This document shows positions 25,988-38,477 of a stretch of DNA of 64,000 nt, one piece after another; within the stretch, counting starts at the first letter, position 1; each line of letters opens with the position of its first letter. Origin of the DNA: Callipepla californica brunnescens. Lineage: Eukaryota > Chordata > Aves > Galliformes > Odontophoridae. The notes under the pieces are model-generated. The model was not told the DNA's origin, did no database searches, and saw only the letters and a list, made by a program, of their open reading frames with translations. The translations under genes were made by a program, and so were the position numbers. The stretch covers positions 1,984,001 to 2,048,000 of the forward strand of contig JALIRH010000002.1 of assembly GCA_023055505.1 (NCBI GenBank). Reading direction: 5' to 3'.

Positions 25988-26752
25988 GATCATAAAATCA
26001 TAAGGGTTAGAAAAGACCTCTGAGATATTCTAGTCCATCAAGCTGTCATCACCAGGACCACTAAACTCTTTCCCTGGGTGCCCCATCTCTATGTTTCTTG
26101 AATACCATCAGGGATGGTGATTCCGTCACCTCCCTCTCCACAATTTCTGAGAATTCTTTTTTTCCTAATATCCAACCTGAAACTCCCCTGACACAACTTA
26201 AGGCCGTTGCCTCTTGTTGTAATGCTCAGGAGAAGAGGCTGACCCCCCAGCCTCGCTATACAAGCTCCTTTCAGGGAGTTGTGGAGAGTGATGAGTTCAC
26301 CCCTGAGCTTCCTCTTCTCCAGATTGAACAATCACATTTCCTACGGCTGCTCCTCATAAGACTTCCGCTCCAGACCCTTTACACTTTATTTCACTTCTCT
26401 GGAGGCACTCCAGGGCCTCAATGTCTTTCTTGTAGTGAGGGGCCCAAAACTGAGCAAGAAAGCTGCACACTCAAGGTGTGGCCTCACCAATGCCAGTTCA
26501 GAGGGGCAGTCACCTCCCTGCTCCTGCTCACTGCTCTGTTTCTAATACAAGCTGGGATGCCATTGTCCTTCATGGTAATCTGGACACCCTGGCTCATGTT
26601 CTACTAACCATCACCCCCAAATCTTTTTCCTCCATCCATTTTTAGAGCCACTCTGTCCCAAACTTGTAGCATTGCACGGGGTTCTTCTGACCAAAGCTCA
26701 GGACCTGGAACTTGGTCTTATTGAAGTTGCTCTGTTTCATGTGAGGTACAGG
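25988..26752 (-). mobile_element. CR1 3' portion including ORF2 C-terminus
   Basis: Read on the minus strand, a frame at 26331-26089 shows LEKRKLRGELI and RGNGLKLCQG, hallmarks of the CR1 ORF2 C-terminus. Further upstream (higher coordinates) the order matches the copy at 57205-58453 out to the VLHLG region near 26700-26750. The element is 5'-truncated, with stops and frameshifts. The 169-codon + strand frame at 26098-26607 is its antisense shadow. Confidence 0.92.
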
Positions 26753-27681
26753 TTGGTGATCATTTCTACAACTAAATTGCTGGAATTGTGGGTGAGATAG
26801 AATGATCTTCTCTGATCTACACATTTTGCTCAAGATCGTAATGTAGAAAAGGGATGAACATTTCTGCTTCTGTTTCTGCGAGCGTGAGTTTTTGTTTCGT
26901 TTTGCTTGGACTTTTATTGCTGACTGCTGGTAGGACAGCACTTGCTGGCTTATAAGGAAAAGAATAATGGCTAACTGAAGATTTCTAAATTTACTAACGC
27001 CTAAAGATTTTTCTGCTGCTCTGTGTTTGACCTTCGTAATGAGATTGGGCTGGTGTACTTGAAGTTAATGAGCCAGCTAATTTTGTAAAAGAAGCAAGGC
27101 TCTTCCTTTTATGAGGTTTATTGCCACCAGTAGGATTCTTCTCACACCAATTTATTCAGTCATTTTGGGACAGTTGGAACTGCTGTGCTCTCAGTTTCTT
27201 GAAATGTTTTCATTGAGTAACAAATGTCAAACAGCTAGAAGCTGCCCAGGTGGTTGGTTTCATTCTGCTGGGAGTTGTCATACTTTGCCACACATACACT
27301 ACCTGGGAGGCCCACAGCTTGAGCAGGTTAAGTAAACTAAACAAGCCATGTAACACAAAAGTTGCCAAACAACTTGTATAAACCTGTGACTTTACTTTCT
27401 TAGTAAAACATAATGATCTTTCCAAGACAGTAAGCAGAAATAAAGTGCATTTCTTTCCACGAATCAGCTCCCTAACATCCTCATTTATTCTTGTGACAGA
27501 CATTTCCTCAGACAATTGACTCAACTGTAAGACTTGATTGCTTATGCAGCCAGCTGTGTCATAGGAGTGTTAACTGTAGACAAAAATGGACTTTGAATAA
27601 CGCTGTATGCAAGTGACATTAAGGTATTTATCCATTTATCCCATTGTTCACGAGGTGGATTTGAAAAAGCAACTGTAAATG

Positions 27682-27727
27682 GATCATAGAATCACTTGAG
27701 TTGGAAGGGACCCTTGAAGTCATCCAG
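27682..27727 (-). mobile_element. CR1 terminal tail
   Basis: ATCATAGAATCACTTGAGTTGG and GGGACCCTTGAAGTCATCCA are all that remains. Confidence 0.82.
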
Positions 27728-27741
27728 TGAATCCTTTGATT

Positions 27742-27784
27742 CCCAGGGATCCTTTCCAGCCATTACAGTTCTGTGATTCTCTGA
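27742..27784 (+). mobile_element. CR1 terminal tail, opposite orientation
   Basis: GATCCTTTCCAGCCATTACAG and TTCTGTGATTCTCTGAT form a tail fragment of about 43 bp. It lies 15 bp from the preceding minus-strand tail. Confidence 0.75.
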
Positions 27785-28688
27785 TCTTTGTTTTATTTTG
27801 GTTTTGTAACAGTTTAAGTGAATGTATTTTATGGCAGTCTGAAATAGTATTATATTTAGTTTGAATGTTTTAAATAGCTTGAAATGTTTTGAGGATACAC
27901 CACCAGTACACAGCGTGTACTACAGAAGACTGGCATCAGTTTCTCATTGCAACTGGGTTGCATGCTGTATTGCTTTTCAACTAACAAGCCAGTTGAGAGC
28001 ATCGTATGGGAACACTGAATACCTCAGATTGCTGAGATTGCTGACCAATGAGAAGCCAAGCCATACCATGCACCCACAGGCACCTCTACATGAGCTGACT
28101 TCTGGTAAAATACCAGTTATTTGAAACCACTTGTTTCTCTGTAAGAAAGAAAAGCAAATTATTTACATCTACTGAAGTAGTAGTATTCCTGCACTCTGCC
28201 CTTTAGCACTGAGTAGATGATATGAAGCACCTTATTCTTCGATAGGACGTGCTGTTTTCCTATAGATTAACGCAAGACGACGTTTGAATTTTAAATCCCT
28301 GGAAGATGCATCCTGGCAGGCATGGTGAACCTCTGGCAGGACGATACCTTTTTTTTCAGTGCATGCAAATTTAGCAGATACTTGACATTTCCAAGATGCA
28401 TTTCAAGGACAGTATAAATCACTCAGGAGCTGAAGTGCTGTAAATTTATGCTTCTGTTCGGCCATTGTCTTACAGGAGTTTATATTCATTCAGTCTAGGG
28501 CTTTGGTCTGTTGACTGAAGAAAACCAGCAGGAGGAGCTGGTTCTGACATTTTAGGAGAGTTACAATAGTCTTTTCAGGTCTGCTTGGAAAATTAGGTTT
28601 AGCAGTTGTTGCCCTACCTCCAGGGAGTGTGGTATGTTACTGTAATCAGAGCTCTACTAAAGTGAAATAGAAAGCAAGATGCTATCTG

Positions 28689-28704
28689 TTTTTTTTTTTT
28701 TTTT
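28689..28704 (+). repeat. Poly-T run, 16 nt
   Basis: A homopolymer just before the minus-strand CR1 at 28741. Confidence 0.96.
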
Positions 28705-28740
28705 GGAATCACAACTCTTGCTGCTGAAAATTATACTTCA

Positions 28741-28925
28741 TAGAATCATTCAGGTTGGAAAAGACCACTAGGGCCATCTAGTTCAACCATCATCCATCCC
28801 TGCCATTCCCACTAAACCATGTTCCCCTGTGCCACATCTACCCTTCTCTTGAACACATCCGGGGACGGTGACTCCATCACCTCCTTGGGCAGCCTGTTCC
28901 AAAACCTCACCAGAATTTCCTCCTA
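28741..28925 (-). mobile_element. CR1 3' fragment
   Basis: The reversed tail TAGAATCATTCAGGTTGGAA is followed by GGGCCATCTAGTTCAACCAT and TTGGGCAGCCTGTTCCAAAA. Confidence 0.92.
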
Positions 28926-31900
28926 TCAGTCTATGAGGAAATGTGACCCCATTTAGATCTAATTCAGCAAATGGGAGAAATTATTTTACAAATCCTCTCA
29001 TGGGCTGAATTTATAACTTGGCATATACATAGGAGTTTGCAAATGCCTAACCCTACGTCATTTCAAACTTCTCTCTGGAAAAATTGCCGTATCTTTCTTT
29101 CATTTAATATCAGCAGTCATGCCTGTGGAAAGCCTGAGCCTCTTTTTTCTTGCAATGAGACTCACTTAAAACTCTCCAAGAACATGGCAATTACAACAGG
29201 AAAAAATCTTCTTCATGGCGATAGCAATTTCACCCCCAAAATTTGGCTTTTAATTAAGAAAGAAAACTTTGCATATTACAGAAACATTCCTCTTTTTATA
29301 CTGTGCTTCTTCGCGTGTTGTATAGATTATTTTTGGTAGAAGTTACAGTGATAAAACAGGGTTAAGCTTCTTGGAGTGCTAAAAATAAAAGCACACTGTG
29401 AAACCTGAAGGGGCCCATTTTGATTATAGCCAAGTGGGAGCATTTTAAAATTCTCATTTACAAGATCACTTTCCTGTCTTTCAAGCAGTTCTACGGAAAA
29501 TGCTGCCTTTTGAAACCAGTCCATTGTTGCCACTATAAAGACATAGGTCATCGGGGTGATTCCTTGATATATTTGGACAAAAACCCCACTCCAGCCCCTA
29601 TTGCTTCAGTAATTTAACATAGAAGACTCTTGCTGGCTATTAGCAGGTCTTGATCTCATAAGGCAGGTAAATAGATAGGGTTAACGAGACCTCTGAGGCT
29701 CGTCATGACTTCTGTTATGTGTGTGACAAGTGTGTCATAAAATCATATTACATCTCAAAGACAGTTAGCTCTGCTGCCTTCCTATTGAAAGGATGTGTTT
29801 GGGCAGAAAAATTAGATGTATTTTCCTAATTCCTTGATACAACTGCCATCTGCTTTGGTGCAGCCTTGTCCCTCAGTTTCATAAAATGGTGGTCACATCG
29901 CCGTAAAGTTTTTGTTTGTTTCCAAAATGCACCACAATCATAAATTCATCTATAAAGACCGAAGGTGGGAAATCATTATGAGATTCAGAGTAGTGAGGCC
30001 TTTTGGAGAATCCTAGACTCAGAGCTGGCTTATTTCACCTATTTGGGAACAAAGTCCTTTCATGCTGAAAGCAGTGGACAAGGGAAAAGTCAGACCCAGA
30101 TGATGTTCCTGTTTTCTTAACAGCTTAACATCCCTTTCCTTGGAGAGAAGCGGGAACATAAGCAAGGTGAATCTCTGAGCAGTCACTATCATTTGGTGGA
30201 GATGAACTGACATCTGCTGAGTGACACATTTATGTTTGAGTTATTGATATGGTCTGTGTACTTCCTTGTGATTTGACCCAAATTCTCAATTTATTCTCTT
30301 GCTTTCCTGCATAAATCAGCAAAAATGCACAGTTACGTGGTGTTACATATTTATGTCTCATTTTTATAGAGTTTTGCTTGTTTATTTGGTTTTGTCTGCT
30401 CCTCTCAAGATTACAATTTTTTACAGAGAAAATATAAGCGGCATTTTTGCTCATTCCAAAGCTATTATTTTGCTGTTTGGAGAACAAGCGAGTAGAAACT
30501 TTGCCACCAGGGCCAGTAACCCTCTGCAACACCTCATCAACTCATGTAGGACATGTAGCACATGACCATCCTACTTGGGAAAGCCTCTGCTAGAAAAAAA
30601 ATGAGATTATGTTTGCAAAATATGATGAGTAGGACATGACTGCCCCATTCCATGCAGTTGTAGTAATATATTATTGGATGGTCAGGATTTGAATTTCAAT
30701 TGATGCAAACCAGTGTTGTCTCTGTGATTAGTTGCCAATGATACAGGTCTACCCTAGCTTGCAAACACAGAAACAAAATCCTCCCCTTTCCTACTTCTAA
30801 GGTATTCCTCATTTCTACCCTGAAAGCCTCAAATGTACCTCTCCTACTATAAAGTATTTAGAATGACCCCTTACTAATTTGTGGGTCAACTTCAATTTCT
30901 GTCTGGAAAGACATCAAGGCCAGTCCTGGAGATAGGATATCTGTTGTTTTTAAATATGAGTATAAAACTGATTTAACAGTGATAGCACATGTGGACATGT
31001 GGTAGTAGGGTTTTCCTTGGAAACTTCTTTCTGTTTTTGAATTGTCAGAAATTGCATTAGCAGACTTGCAGTTTTCCAAAGCTGAGCACAACTGTGTTTA
31101 TCTGCGAGCCTTCATTCTTGTCACAAAAGTTCCTGAAGTGCTTTCCTTAAAGCAGATAAATAAATAAGTAAACGTTAATCTTCATTGGCAAGTCTTAGTC
31201 CAACCCCTCCTTAAATAATTTTCATTAATCTCATTAAAGGCAAGAGAAATTTCAGGAACCTAATATTCTAAAATCTGCCAGAGGCCGAATTCTTAAGGAT
31301 CATTTTCATATACTTTGTGGTGTGATATCTGTGCTAAAACCCACATAGGCAAACTGAGTGTACATATTCTCGCACTGTGGCCAAAAAATATTGGCTGTGC
31401 ATCTCTCAGTGGACAAATTGGTGAAGATTTCTACGATTTCCACTGAAAGCACAAACCTTTCATTGCAAGTTTTATATCATATCTTGCTTTCTAAGCGCAG
31501 TACTGGGGTCAGAATTTAAATATGTCTTTGATGGAAGTGGGGATTTCTCTCACTGCCAGCTGCAGTGTGTAGCTGTCAGTCTTTCCTTTCTAGTCTCGTT
31601 TTGATTCCTCATTTTGATTTCCCACAGCTTCCACAACTGCAGTCTTAGCAGTCTTGGATGAGATCCATCTCTTTTAATTTTAGGCAGTGCCATTTTGTCC
31701 CATTCTAAGCTATCTGTGGAGACCTCTCTTGAGGCTTCGAAGTATGAGCCAGGAGTTGAAGTTGTGGTTCATCTGATCTGATCAGTGGCAGGTAGCTACT
31801 GTATTGGAATGAGTCACATCCTGTTAATTTCTACATCTGAGGGCACTTGCTTAGAAACCTAAGTGTAGTCAACCCACATGTATTCGGATAAAGTTTACTT

Positions 31901-32104
31901 CCAAGTTCTGTGAGATAGTATCAGATACAATCTACGATATTACTTCTGTAATTTAGCTCAAATCCAGTGGATTTGCTATTCTTCAGCTGATTTCCTCTGA
32001 ACATGTTATCCATTTTTGCATTGGATTTAGAGGGAGTGGGATGAGATGATAACCTCCCTACTCTGCACTGTTATAACCTCATCTTGAACACCATTTTCAG
32101 GTTC

Positions 32105-32335
32105 GGGTACCACAATATCAGAAGGACATAAGACAATTATAGAGAGCATCCAGAGCGGGGGTCTGTGAAGATGGTGAAGGGTCTGTAGGCAGTTATGTAT
32201 GAGAAGCTAAGGTCACCTTAGTTTGTTCAGCCCAGAGAAGAAGAGGCTGAAGGGATTTTTGGTGGCCCTGAGTGGAGCCAGGAGTTAGACTCTCTGAACC
32301 TTGTGAATCTCCTTCAGCTCGAGTTATTTTATGAT
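32105..32335 (+). mobile_element. CR1 3' fragment close to an exon
   Basis: It includes AGAGAGCATCCAGAGCGGGG (LERVQR-like region), TTCAGCCCAGAGAAGAAGAGG and TGGAGCCAGGAGTTAGACTC. The tail is degenerate. It ends about 210 bp before the exon at 32545. Confidence 0.82.
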
Positions 32336-32544
32336 ATCATTATTCTATTATCTGAGGACACACAGAGAGCTGCCTGTGTGATAGGTTAGATGTCGTCATT
32401 CATCACGTGTGGCATTCCTATGTAATGTCAGGAAATGCTGCTTGTCATTTTATGCTTACATGTAAATTGCTGAATTGCTGTTAGTATAACACTTTTGTTT
32501 TGGTTTTGTACCCTTTAATTATCTTCTGTTATCTTAATTTCCAG

Positions 32545-32627
32545 ATAGCATTGAAGCCAACATTGAGACTGCGTCTTCTAATGTAGAGTCAGCCAATGAG
32601 CAGTTGGCGAAAGCAAGTCAGCACCAA
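32545..32627 (+). CDS. TSNARE1: TSNARE1 exon, C-terminal part of the Qa-SNARE motif
   Basis: This 83-nt internal exon has a TTTCCAG acceptor and a CAA|GTAAGT donor. The G left by the exon at 22056 plus AT here completes an Asp codon, so the join reads D-SIEANIE without a shift. That is strong evidence that the two exons are spliced together. The exon adds 28 residues ending ASQHQ and stops on a codon boundary. Relative to the central Gln, Ile at +4 (from the previous exon) is followed by Ile +7, Ile +11, Ala +14, Val +18, Ala +21, Leu +25 and Ala +28. These match the +1 to +8 layers of syntaxins. The final HQ sits where syntaxin-1 has YQ, just before the basic linker and membrane anchor, so the next exon should encode the transmembrane helix. 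The ASS..E and AS.HQ pattern favours TSNARE1 over syntaxin-7/12. Confidence 0.88.
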
Positions 32628-34027
32628 GTAAGTTGGTCTAAAAAACCTTACAGATATATTCAGTAGTAGTATTGAAAATAAAATGTACACTTGACGTCTG
32701 TGAACCACATGGCACATGGGCTGCATTGGATGTGTGCTACCTGGAAAGATGATTAAGTATATTCTAAGTAAGAGCTATGTGTTTACATGCATATGTATGT
32801 GATTGAATTACTGTAGCATTGGCAATTTACATTACAGTAGTCATTTAGAGATCTGCATATTAAAGAGCCATTTCCCAGTAGGAAACTGAACAATTAGCTA
32901 TTCTTGTTCTTGGAAAAATGTCATAAAAAGTACATCACTTACATGTATGCGTGTTTCTTATTGGAATGTTTCCTCAGAATCAGGCAATAGTGCTTTTCCA
33001 AAACAGCAGAATTGGCAAAAGACATGATGTGGTTGGTGAATAATGGCTATGGAAATTGTGTTCAGCGCTATTTGAAAGGCAGCTTGTGGGTTGTTCGTGG
33101 TTTTTTTTTCTCTTCTGTTTTTCTTCACTGGAGCAAGAGTAAAATACACACACAAACATTTGTCTTGTTTGAAAATAGCTCAATCAGAATTGGTAAATGG
33201 TTATTTCAAGGGTTATTTTCAAGGGATAAAGTTTTTTGGTTTTTTTTTTAAAGAATGAAACAAACAAACAAAAAAATTACTTCTTACATTAAATTGACAG
33301 AAGAAAAGCCGCTACAGTTACATTCTTTTCCTTGCTCATACATCGATTTGTTCAATTTCAAGGTGATTTTCATGTATCTAGGTAATTGTTATGACAAAGT
33401 GTAGCTGAGGTGTGTGTGAATACTTAGTGCCTCCTCTTTGCTCCTTGGACACAATGAATTCTGCCAGTCTGGAATGAAGCTCTAGACTGAAGGAGAAGGA
33501 ATCATAGACATTTTACTGCATTAAAAGAGGGTAATGTGATTTTAAAATTATCTACAACTCATTTTCTGGTGAAATGTAGAATTGCGTGTAATAAGAAGTT
33601 TTGTAGAACTTTGATATTATGGAAACTAGATTTGGTCTTCAGCTACATTTTGGTTTTAAAGCCGCATATATTTAAGATAATGTGTGTTACCATGCATTTA
33701 ATCCTGCATTTGCCTTGAAAATAGACTGTTGCATTTTTAGAGTGGGAAGTCTAAAATGAGACGAGAATAAATTTAATACTTGACAGTAGAGCAGATCGCA
33801 AAGTGTAAATGAGTTAATGACAATTTTGGCCAGGAAGGTTGGAGTAGTCAGGCAGAAAATGAACTCAGAGCAGTATAAAAGATCTGCTTTCTTCAGCCAG
33901 CAGGAGCTGCTGAAATAACCTATCCAGTTAGGAAGTTCTTTATTCTTTAAATATGTTGATCAAGATGAAGATACAGCCACTCTTAGAAAGTCAACCACTA
34001 CTGTGAGCATAGAGACCTATACCAGCT

Positions 34028-34111
34028 GTTTGTTTTTGTTTTTGTTTTTGTTTTTGTTTTTGTTTTTGTTTTTGTTTTTGTTTTTGTTTTTGTTTTTGTT
34101 TTTGTTTTTGT
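34028..34111 (+). repeat. (GTTTTT)14 hexamer microsatellite
   Basis: Fourteen nearly perfect GTTTTT units produce Lys-Thr repeats on the minus strand and Phe-Leu repeats on the plus strand, which explains the ORFs crossing this place. The purity suggests recent expansion and likely length polymorphism. Confidence 0.97.
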
Positions 34112-36514
34112 GGAAAGACACTTTAGATCCTTCCATGTCCTTGAAGCAAGTCTGTGTAGACAAATATCACTTAGATAAATTCTGCTGCCAAAGAAAATGT
34201 GCAGTCCACTTCTGCTGTAGGGGATAGGTAGCTGAATGAGGATCACTGTGTACAACCTCAGGTGTCTCTCTGTCACCTCTTTCATGAGATAAGAACAGAA
34301 GATGGAGTGAAAATTTTGTGACTTTGATTGCTGGCCTGTTGCGTGAGGCTTGTAAAATGATGTTTCGTGTCCTGATATCTGCTCATTTTGTATCTGAAAG
34401 GACATTTTTCCAGTAAGGTGACAAGAGTGGCTCTGATCACACATCTCTCAAGAGCTTTTTTGTAGGAATTGATGTTGGTGCCACTGCCAAATGTATGGAT
34501 AGTGCAGTGCAGGTCTAGGTCATCCTTTCAGGTTGTGTGCCTAGTTTTGGCTATTTTAGAAACGTAGTGGATGGATTTGGTAGAATGATCACCTGGTTTG
34601 CTTTGTGAGTCAACTGCTTTCAAGGGAACAGATAAAATTTTCCACCCTTCAAAACCTCTTCTGTATTATTCTGTGCTGCTTAGATTAATGGCTTTTAAAT
34701 CTTGCTGGTTAGTTTTCCTATTTTTTTAAGTTGTCAGTTCAGTGTTGTATTTGGTTATTACATACAACCCCTAGCACAGTGCGATTGTCCTGTAAATGCA
34801 GGATGGCTTACAGACATTTGTCTTTTATCCCTACTTACAGGTATTTATGTACGCATGTAAGTATATGAATACATGTTTGTGTGCATGTAGTATTTTGTGA
34901 GAGTATTGACGAATGTATGTATAGATTAAGAAATCAGGAATGCCAGACATGGCTTAAAAATGTAAGCAGAAGACTGTAGACCTTAATGAAGAAATTTCTG
35001 CCAGGAACAAAGACTTAAGTGTCAGGTTATTTAGCATAATGTTTGCATACAGTGCAGTGCAGCGCATCAACAATACAACTTGGAGCACCAGTCCTAACTC
35101 ATCCATTAACATAGCAGAGCATCAGTAAAGATTTTCTTTAACTTTTTTCAAAAGGAAGCATTTAGGCTTAATGCAACAACAGAAATACTTAAACTGATAT
35201 AAATATCTTCCCACTGAGTTCCTTCAGCTGCATTATAAATTTTGAAAGAGGCTGTCACTCATCTTGAGATGCTGGTGCTAGCAACAAAATTTTCCAGTTT
35301 GATATGAATTCTAACATGCTCCATCTAAACCCTTCCACCAAGAAAAACAAAGAAACAAATAAAAACATCCACCGCATTAGAAAGGTAATAGAGCTAATTG
35401 GAGGGACGTCTATTCAATGGATGTGTGCTTGCAGGCTGCATCATGGAATAGGTACAACTCATGTTTTACAAGGCTGGGTAAGACAGCCGAGAATGTAGAT
35501 TGTCTCAATTGCTTATTATGCTCCTGATCTTAGATGCTATAGGAAGTCACTAAGTCCATGCTGAGTACCATAATTGGCTTTACCCCCTGACAGTAACACT
35601 TCTCTGCTTCACCAGGTAAATTCACTAAGGACTCTGTTGTGCTCAGATATTACAGAGGCTCTGTGGGCACTTGTAGAAAAGTAGCAATAAACTTAATGCT
35701 TATTTCTATTCATGATGCAGCAAAAACGTTTTATGTCATAATCATTTATTTCCATATATATTTCCATGACACTGTAAATTGTTTGATACGATTTCAGCAT
35801 TACTTGGCCTATAGTGGGTAATACATGATTGCTGCATCTCTGCAATATAAGATGTGATAGTTGAACTTGTAATTAATCAGGAGCAAAGAAAATACTGCAT
35901 CCCAAAGCCATAAAATGTTCTGTGGGAGCTGTCACATCTTTAGATGAAATATATTTTTTTTTACATTTTAAAAATTCTTAGCTGATTTTTTTCCTCATTG
36001 TAAATTATCACTAGAGAATAACTGCTTGTCTTTAAACCTTTTTTTTATTTTTAATAGAGATAAAGGTTAAGCAAAGTGACTGCAGTACATGTAGAAACAT
36101 GCATGATGAAACTGCAAATGGAAACACTATGAGATAGTGACATCAGGCCTTGAGGAAGAGAGGCCTGTTTCCATACAGAACACCTTTTGATCACATGAAC
36201 TTGACAATTTTACTTTGTTACCGTGCTTTTCTCTAGAAAAGTCAAGTTGGAAAAACAGCTGAAAGACAAATCTAATAGAAATATTCTCCAGTGGTACACT
36301 TGCTTTGCTGCATTTCCTTTCTTGTATCTGGAGAACCTCATGAGCATCTCATATCTCTTGGACCTAAAGAAGATATGGTGACTCTTAGCATTTAATGCCA
36401 ATGAGTCATGTTTGTCTCCTAAATTTTTCTGTCTCTACCCCTCCAGGAGATGATTTGTCACTTTCATTTTAAGATACCAATTTTAAAATTGGGTAAATTG
36501 CTCTTTGGAAGGTA

Positions 36515-36783
36515 GAATCATAAAATCAGAGAGTCACAAAGGTTGGAAGAGATCACTAAGATCATCTTAACCAACCATCCACCCATACCCACCATGTTCA
36601 CCAGCCATGTCCCTTCAGTGCCACATCTCCACATTTCTGGAACACCTCCAGGGCAGTGACTTCACCATCTCCCCAGGCAGCCTGTTCCAATACCTCACCA
36701 CTCTTTCTGAGAAGGAATTTTTCCTAATTTCCAACCTGAACCTCTCCTGGAGCAACTTAGAGCCATTACTTCTTGTCCTAAGA
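36515..36783 (-). mobile_element. CR1 3' fragment
   Basis: The tail GAATCATAAAATCAGAGAGTC leads into ACACCTCCAGGGCAGTGAC, TTCCAATACCTCACCACTCT and CCAACCTGAACCTCTCCTGG. Confidence 0.93.
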
Positions 36784-37067
36784 GTTTACTGAAGAAAACA
36801 CACGTGTCTATAGTTGAAGAATGTATGTCTGAGATAGATGTCTGGACTTATTTTACTCTCACAGAGAGGAGGAATTGCTTCTTACACTGTTGTTGTACAG
36901 AGATGTCTAATGTAATTCTGATGATTTCCTCTCTCTACAAACCTTTCTCTTTGTCTCTAAATTCTAGACTTTATCAATAAATAACCGTGCAAACATTTAT
37001 TAGGGAAATAAATCACATGCAAATCACCTCTGTATCTAAAGAAAAAATGGGGTGTTTAACATCTGTC

Positions 37068-37172
37068 TAGATACTTTCCTTGGCAACCTACTGTAGGGAA
37101 CCTGCAAAAGGCAGTTGGACCAGGTAATCTACAGAAATCCCTTCCAAGCTCTATGATTCTTTGATTCTGTGA
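37068..37172 (+). mobile_element. CR1 3' tail fragment
   Basis: GTTGGACCAGGTAATCTACAG, AAATCCCTTCCAAGCTC and TATGATTCTTTGATTCTGTG are present. An older, shortened copy. Confidence 0.88.
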
Positions 37173-37828
37173 TCAGCTTAGTCATGATGGACATTGCACA
37201 GAGGGGCTGGCTGCAGTGAGATGAGACATGCTGCTTTGCTCAGTTTGTTCATAGCTTCCTGCAGATGGACTGGGAGGAAGAAGAAACAAATGCAGACTCT
37301 ACAGATACGCATTAAACCAGTTACTCTTTTTGATGCAAAGTTTGGCCTAAGTTCAGCTTGTCCGCTCTGACTGAAGGACTCTGTGTGCTAACTGTAGAAG
37401 CTCATTTGTTTTGGAAGAGTTGCTTGTATCGCTCTGATTAACACTGGTTGCTTTCCTTCCCTCTATCCTCTGTGGAAGTCAAGCTAATTTGAATTCACTG
37501 GCATTGCAAAGGTAAGCAACAGTTCAGTGACCCACTTTTGTAGTGAAAGAACAATGACTTTTTTTCCTGTAAAGAAGCAATTCCTGGGCCTGACTTTAAG
37601 CGATATACAGGGGGACACTTTCAAGGCTGGAGCTTTAAGGAAGAAGCCTCATAGATGTCTCACGTTTGCAGATCTTTTTGCTGGAGGATCACCAGTAAAG
37701 AGCTGGCCTCAACTTCTATTCAAATAAGTCATTGGAACTTGAAAAAAAAGAAAGAAAATTTGAGTTTCAGAATCACCTTCTTGTATTCTCATCCTTGCTG
37801 TAAGGTACGGTGTAAACTATCAACAATC

Positions 37829-38095
37829 ATAGAATCATTAAGGTTGGAGAAGACCTCTAAGATCATCTAGTCGAACCATCAACCCATCACCACCATGCCC
37901 ACTAGTCGTGTCCCTCAGTGTCATATCCAACCCAAGCCTCCCCTGGCGTAACTTGAGGCCATTACCTTTCATCCTATCACTGCTACTTCAGAGAAGAGAA
38001 CATAAGTACAGCCCCCTATTGTAGAGACTATAAGGTCTCCCCTGAACCCTCTTCTCCATAGTATACAATCACAGTTCCCTCAGCCTTGTTCCCTT
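37829..38095 (-). mobile_element. CR1 3' fragment with internal deletion
   Basis: The terminal text (ATAGAATCATTAAGGTTGGA and GATCATCTAGTCGAACCATC) runs normally to GTGTCCCTCAGTGTC near 37920. It then jumps to ATATCCAACCCAAGCCTCCC. The stretch that normally contains the CTCCAGGGA...GCAGCCTGTTCC block is missing. Confidence 0.9.
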
Positions 38096-38477
38096 TTGTT
38101 GCTGTTACTTTGCTGTGTCTGTCAAGAGTATGAGTGTGGCTGAGTTTGCTGCTTCTTTGGGTAATTAGCACTTATTATTTGGAGGATTATGAAGTTATTT
38201 CTTCTTCTGGCAGTTTCTGCCTGTGAAAGTGATGGGAGCTGAATTAAAGCTGCAGTAGAAGCTCAGAGCTCTGTAAGGACACCAAGCAAAAGCTGATTCT
38301 GAAGTGACTGTGTAATTACACAACTAAGCTTTAATCTCCCCCTTCAGCAGCATAAAGAAACTTTGCTGCCATCCGAAGTCCTCGTGACTCTGTGCCACGA
38401 TGTCCAGTTAATAGAAATGTACTGCCTAAACTGGCTTAACCTCACAAATGTGCCCAGCTTGCAGTGTTCGTGGCATT

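Larger units (their letters stand above)
22129..32544 (+). other. TSNARE1: TSNARE1 intron between the two SNARE-motif exons (10.4 kb, phase 1)
   Basis: The boundaries are GTAGGT at 22129 and TTTCCAG ending at 32544. The intron splits the codon for the Asp that follows the EQGDTI sequence. It holds CR1 fragments at 22733, 24592, 25988, 27682, 28741 and 32105, poly-A at 22498-22513, poly-T at 28689-28704 and otherwise unique sequence. I see nothing recognisable in 22903-24591, 24696-25987, 26753-27681, 27785-28740 and 28926-32104. The ORFs there are short, unconserved in composition and lack domain motifs. Confidence 0.82.

Noticed and set aside
26098..26607. 169-codon plus-strand ORF
   Set aside because: It is antisense to the CR1 ORF2 remnant at 25988-26752, which carries the recognisable protein motifs on the other strand.
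28971..29339. 122-codon plus-strand ORF
   Set aside because: No motif, no coding-like composition and no acceptor/donor pair in frame with the SNARE exons; probably a chance frame.
33998..34444. 148-codon minus-strand ORF with a Lys-Thr repeat
   Set aside because: The repeat is a translation of the (GTTTTT)n microsatellite; nothing else in the frame is recognisable.
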